DNA of 36,554 nucleotides, from NCBI GenBank assembly GCA_030828745.1, contig JAURBX010000003.1, forward strand, positions 1-36,554, read 5' to 3'. The stretch is from Flavobacteriaceae bacterium. GTDB lineage: Bacteria > Bacteroidota > Bacteroidia > Flavobacteriales > Flavobacteriaceae. The position numbers and the translations under genes were made by a program. The notes beneath the pieces are model-generated. The model did no database searches and was not told the DNA's origin. It was given only the letters and a program-made list of their open reading frames with translations. Numbering within the stretch: the stretch's first letter is position 1; every line of letters starts with the position of its first letter. This document shows positions 33,222 to 36,554 of the stretch, one piece after another.

Positions 33222-34121
33222 ATGTCTAACACTTTACTACAACTTAACGATCTCACCAAGAAATATGGGAGTCTCACCGCTGTAAACAAACTCTCACTTA
33301 CTCTCAGCAAGGGGAAAGTTTACGGTCTCTTAGGGCCCAACGGAAGCGGAAAATCCACAACTTTGGGAATGGTGTTGAATGTTATTAATCCCACTTCTGG
33401 AACTTTCCAATGGTATGATGGGAATCTAACCACACATGAAGCCCTTAAAAAAATTGGTGCCATAATTGAGCGGCCTAATTTTTACCCCTATATGTCTGCA
33501 CTGCAGAACTTAACATTGATTTGTAAAATAAAAAAATGCAGTACGGATGCGATAGAAGAGCTGTTAAGACTGGTCAATCTTTGGGATCGAAAGAATAGCA
33601 AATTCAGCACTTTTTCTTTAGGGATGAAACAACGCTTAGCGATTGCAGCAGCTTTAGTCAACAAACCTGACCTGTTAATTTTAGATGAGCCCACCAATGG
33701 ACTTGACCCTGAGGGCATTCACCAAATCAGAAAATTAATTCTGACCATTGCAGAACTAGGAACAACAATTCTTCTCGCTTCTCATTTATTAGACGAAGTA
33801 GAAAAAGTATGTACAGATGTAATTGTACTTAAAAATGGTGTTAAATATTATGAGGGTGCTGTTGATGGTCTTTCACAAACACATGGCTATTTTGAAATTG
33901 CCACAGAAAACAACAAGCAACTACTCTCCTTTCTAGGAGCTCACTCAGCCATTGGTGAAATTAGTAAAGAAAATCAATACTATAAAGCGACCCTAACAAA
34001 AGACCTCAGTACTGCTATTTTTTCTAAAGAAATCCAAGAGGCTGGGATACTGCTTACTCATTTCTCAAAAAAACAACCTTCACTTGAAAGTCAATTTTTA
34101 TCTTTAACTCAAACCAAATAA
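33222..34121 (+). CDS. ABC transporter ATP-binding protein
   Basis: A 299-residue ATPase of an ABC exporter, of the kind that pairs with ABC-2 permeases (NatA/BcrA group). Walker A is GPNGSGKST (38-46), signature FSLGMKQRLAIAAAL (131-145), Walker B LLILDEPTNGLDP (151-163) and the H-loop His188 in ASHLLDEVEKVC. After about 215 there is a C-terminal extension with alternating strands common in this group. The permease gene follows one base after its stop. The substrate is unknown. Confidence 0.94.
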   Translation: MSNTLLQLNDLTKKYGSLTAVNKLSLTLSKGKVYGLLGPNGSGKSTTLGMVLNVINPTSGTFQWYDGNLTTHEALKKIGAIIERPNFYPYMSALQNLTLICKIKKCSTDAIEELLRLVNLWDRKNSKFSTFSLGMKQRLAIAAALVNKPDLLILDEPTNGLDPEGIHQIRKLILTIAELGTTILLASHLLDEVEKVCTDVIVLKNGVKYYEGAVDGLSQTHGYFEIATENNKQLLSFLGAHSAIGEISKENQYYKATLTKDLSTAIFSKEIQEAGILLTHFSKKQPSLESQFLSLTQTK

Positions 34122-34122
34122 C

Positions 34123-34962
34123 ATGCGACTCCTACAAATTGAATTATATAAACTTTGGCACAGTAGGATTTCTAAGGTTTTAATCTTTGGATATTTCTCA
34201 CTCATTTTTAGTATTGCAATACTCAGTACCATCAAAATTGAATTGGGTCCCATAAGTTTTCATTTAGCAGAACAAGGAATCTTTAACTTTCCCTATATCT
34301 GGCATTTTAATACCTTTATGATCGCTTTATTAAAGGTGTTTTTTGCGATTATTATTGTTGCGATGATTGGGAATGAGTACGCTAACAAAACATTAAAGCA
34401 AAATCTTATCGATGGCTTAAGCAAAGCTGAATTTCTTCGCACCAAAGTGTACGCAATTCTTGCTTTTGTAATGGTCTCTACCCTTTTGGTTTTTATCATT
34501 TCGCTAATTTTAGGTGGTATCTATTCTGATTATAATGAACTGCAAATTATATCCATGGATTTGGAGTATTTACTGGCCTATGCGGTCAAACTTTTTGGTT
34601 TTTTCACGTTCTGTTTATTTTTATCAATTCTCATCAAACGATCTGCCTTTGCACTAGGCTTTTTGGCCTTATGGCAAGTCATTGAAGGAATTGCATTTGG
34701 ACTCATGAAGTGGAAACTCTCTGACCTTATTCCGCAAATTTCAGCAGAACAAGTATTTCAGTTTTTTCCATTAAACGCAATGGGAAATTTAATCAAAGAG
34801 CCTTTCACTAGACTTTCTGCTATCCAAAATTTAGCCGATCAAATGGGTGAAGCCTTCACAAAAGATTACTCTGTTTCCTTTTTCAATATTGCGATTGTTA
34901 TCATTTGGTCAGCTTTATTTATTAGAGGTTCTTATTTACTTTTAAAGAGAAGAGATTTATAG
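34123..34962 (+). CDS. ABC-2-type permease
   Basis: A 279-residue membrane protein with about six hydrophobic segments (roughly 17-37, 62-84, 108-132, 150-172, 174-194 and 253-272). It has the ABC-2 pattern, including the cytoplasmic NEYANKTLKQNLIDGLSKAE loop after segment 2, where EYANKTLKQ sits as a typical coupling region. It is the partner of the ATPase immediately upstream; together they would form an exporter or a membrane-maintenance transporter. No substrate-binding protein is encoded nearby. Confidence 0.9.
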   Translation: MRLLQIELYKLWHSRISKVLIFGYFSLIFSIAILSTIKIELGPISFHLAEQGIFNFPYIWHFNTFMIALLKVFFAIIIVAMIGNEYANKTLKQNLIDGLSKAEFLRTKVYAILAFVMVSTLLVFIISLILGGIYSDYNELQIISMDLEYLLAYAVKLFGFFTFCLFLSILIKRSAFALGFLALWQVIEGIAFGLMKWKLSDLIPQISAEQVFQFFPLNAMGNLIKEPFTRLSAIQNLADQMGEAFTKDYSVSFFNIAIVIIWSALFIRGSYLLLKRRDL

Positions 34963-34983
34963 TTTCTTTCCGAAAGCTACATC

Positions 34984-35000
34984 AATATCCATTTGATATT
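34984..35000. repeat. Short inverted repeat just upstream of the uvrB -7 element
   Basis: AATATC-CATTT-GATATT has perfect 6-base arms and ends 3 bases before the -7 element of uvrB. Such a site could be an operator for a damage-inducible repressor, but the stem is short and AT-rich. Confidence 0.3.
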
Positions 35001-35003
35001 TTG

Positions 35004-35011
35004 TAATTTTG
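35004..35011 (+). promoter_or_regulatory. Promoter -7 element TAATTTTG for uvrB
   Basis: TAATTTTG matches TAnnTTTG and lies 16 bases before the ATG at 35028. There is no TTG at -33 spacing. Confidence 0.5.
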
Positions 35012-35027
35012 CATTTTCTAAAATACT

Positions 35028-36554
35028 ATGGATTTTAAACTCGTTTCTGATTTTAAGCCTACAGGCGATCAACCCAAGGCCATTGAAGAAATTGTTACGC
35101 AGTTTCAAAACCAAGATCCCTATGTTACCCTCCAAGGAGTAACGGGTTCTGGAAAAACCTTTACCATGGCAAATGCCGTGCAACAACTCCAACGCCCCAC
35201 GCTTGTTTTGGCACATAATAAAACATTGGCAGCACAGCTTTACTCAGAATTTAAACAGTTTTTCCCAGAAAATGCTGTAGAGTATTTTGTGTCCTACTAC
35301 GATTATTACCAACCAGAGGCCTACATTCCTACGAGTGGCACGTATATCGAAAAAGACTTATCCATCAATGAGGATATTGAAAAGTTACGTCTCAGCACTA
35401 CTTCTTCCCTACTCTCTGGACGGCGCGATGTCCTGGTTGTTGCCTCTGTTTCTTGTCTATACGGAATTGGAAACCCTGCTGAATTTGAAAAAAACGTAAT
35501 TACCATAGAGCGTGATCAAGTCATTTCAAGAACACAACTTATGCATCGTTTGGTTCAAAGCTTATATTCACGTACTACTGCAGAATTTAATAGAGGAAAT
35601 TTTAGGGTTCTAGGTGATATCATTGATGTATTTCCTGGCTATGCTGACATTGCGTTTAAAATCCATTTTTTTGGAGATGAAATTGAACGAATCGAAGCTT
35701 TTGATCCCATAAACAATAGTCGACTAGAACAATACGACAAAGTGAATCTTTATCCTGCCAATATTTTTGTTACCTCTCCGGATATTCTTCAAAATGCCAT
35801 TCTCCAAATTCAAGAAGATATGGTTAAGCAAGTGGATTATTTTAAAGAAATTGGAAAACCGCTTGAAGCTAAAAGACTTCATGAACGAACAGAATTTGAT
35901 CTGGAAATGATTCGTGAACTAGGCTACTGTTCAGGGATTGAAAATTATTCACGCTACTTGGATGGCAGAGCTCCCGGTACGCGTCCTTTCTGTTTGTTAG
36001 ATTATTTTCCAAAAGACTTTCTAATGATCGTTGATGAAAGCCATGTGACCATTTCTCAAGTACATGCCATGTATGGTGGTGACAGAAGTAGAAAAGAAAA
36101 TTTAGTGGAATACGGTTTTCGTCTTCCTGCCGCAATGGATAATCGTCCTTTAAAATTTGAGGAATTTGAAAGTTTACAAAATCAAGTGATGTATGTAAGC
36201 GCTACTCCCGCAGATTATGAATTAGAACAAACTGAAGGGGCATTTGTGGAGCAAATCATTCGGCCTACTGGACTACTGGATCCCATTATTGAAGTCCGCC
36301 CCAGCTTAAATCAGATCGACGATTTAATTGAAGAAATTCAAGTACGCGTTGAAAAAGACGAAAGAACCCTGGTTACTACACTTACCAAACGAATGGCGGA
36401 AGAATTGACTAAATATTTAAGCCGAGCACAAATTCGATGTCGCTACATTCACAGTGACGTGGATACTTTAGAGCGAGTGGAGATCATGCAGGATTTACGA
36501 AAAGGAGTTTTTGATGTTCTAATTGGGGTCAACCTTTTACGTGAAGGTTTGGAT
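35028..36554 (+). CDS. uvrB: Excinuclease ABC subunit UvrB (3' part beyond window)
   Basis: Damage-verifying helicase-like subunit of nucleotide excision repair. The first 509 codons are visible from the ATG at 35028 to the window edge with no stop, out of about 660 usual. Walker A is GVTGSGKT (37-44). The damage-probing beta-hairpin region is YYDYYQPEAYIP (90-101), Walker B is DESH (336-339), then RLPAAMDNRPL and MYVSATPADYE, and helicase motifs TLTKRMAEEL, YIHSDVDTLER and GVNLLREGLD at the edge. The C-terminal UVR domain lies outside. Confidence 0.97.
   Translation, partial: MDFKLVSDFKPTGDQPKAIEEIVTQFQNQDPYVTLQGVTGSGKTFTMANAVQQLQRPTLVLAHNKTLAAQLYSEFKQFFPENAVEYFVSYYDYYQPEAYIPTSGTYIEKDLSINEDIEKLRLSTTSSLLSGRRDVLVVASVSCLYGIGNPAEFEKNVITIERDQVISRTQLMHRLVQSLYSRTTAEFNRGNFRVLGDIIDVFPGYADIAFKIHFFGDEIERIEAFDPINNSRLEQYDKVNLYPANIFVTSPDILQNAILQIQEDMVKQVDYFKEIGKPLEAKRLHERTEFDLEMIRELGYCSGIENYSRYLDGRAPGTRPFCLLDYFPKDFLMIVDESHVTISQVHAMYGGDRSRKENLVEYGFRLPAAMDNRPLKFEEFESLQNQVMYVSATPADYELEQTEGAFVEQIIRPTGLLDPIIEVRPSLNQIDDLIEEIQVRVEKDERTLVTTLTKRMAEELTKYLSRAQIRCRYIHSDVDTLERVEIMQDLRKGVFDVLIGVNLLREGLD

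Overview
The window comes from a low-GC member of the Bacteroidota, almost certainly a marine-type Flavobacteriaceae bacterium. The evidence is gene content: gldI (gliding-motility lipoprotein), DUF3810, DUF5606, paired DUF368, a flavobacterial OstA-like protein and the RecF/DUF721 cluster. Several starts are also preceded by the Bacteroidota promoter -7 element TAnnTTTG, and ribosome binding sites are A-rich rather than GGAGG. It reads as ordinary chromosome with dense housekeeping genes. I see no IS element, prophage, CRISPR array, rRNA or tRNA. No stretch longer than 300 bases lacks a gene; the longest gap is 128 bases (33094-33221).

Layout. (1) 1-4983, minus strand: a TPR membrane protein, ribH, a small membrane protein, mutL and two rhomboid proteases, the last cut by the window edge. 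The small ORF, mutL and the two rhomboids are stitched by one-base TAATG overlaps. (2) 5073-6869, plus: recF, a lipocalin-like lipoprotein and a DUF721/DciA-like gene, meeting ndk (minus) tail to tail. (3) 7416-11165, plus: nrnA, gldI, a cyclophilin-FKBP fusion lipoprotein, a strong terminator and a DUF3810 membrane metalloprotease-like gene. (4) 11207-18857, plus: an RNA methyltransferase, a RelA/SpoT homologue, fur, purA, an OstA-like protein and a class III aminotransferase. (5) 18958-25406, plus: a TPR protein, two DUF368 transporters, aroE and a DUF349 protein with an expanded acidic repeat. (6) 25403-27633, minus: mazG, DUF5606, def, ruvX. (7) 27723-32035, plus: dapD, a threonylcarbamoyl-AMP synthase, a CCA-adding-type nucleotidyltransferase, heme A synthase and a pRiA4b ORF-3-like protein. 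(8) 32032-33093, minus: an unrecognised protein with kinase-like motifs. (9) 33222-36554, plus: an ABC transporter pair and the first 509 codons of uvrB.

Themes. Genome maintenance is spread through the window (mutL, recF, DUF721, ruvX, uvrB, mazG, nrnA). Envelope functions are a second theme (rhomboids, GldI, the dual isomerase, OstA-like, DUF368 pair). The genome is very compact: all three convergent junctions overlap by exactly 4 bases, and many same-strand neighbours share ATGA, GTGA or TAATG.

The least explained items are a mirror-symmetric divergent promoter between ruvX and dapD, two adjacent palindromes upstream of ndk, and the kinase-like protein at 32032-33093. No single striking new defence or mobile system was found. 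All family assignments rest on reading motifs by eye; no search was run.
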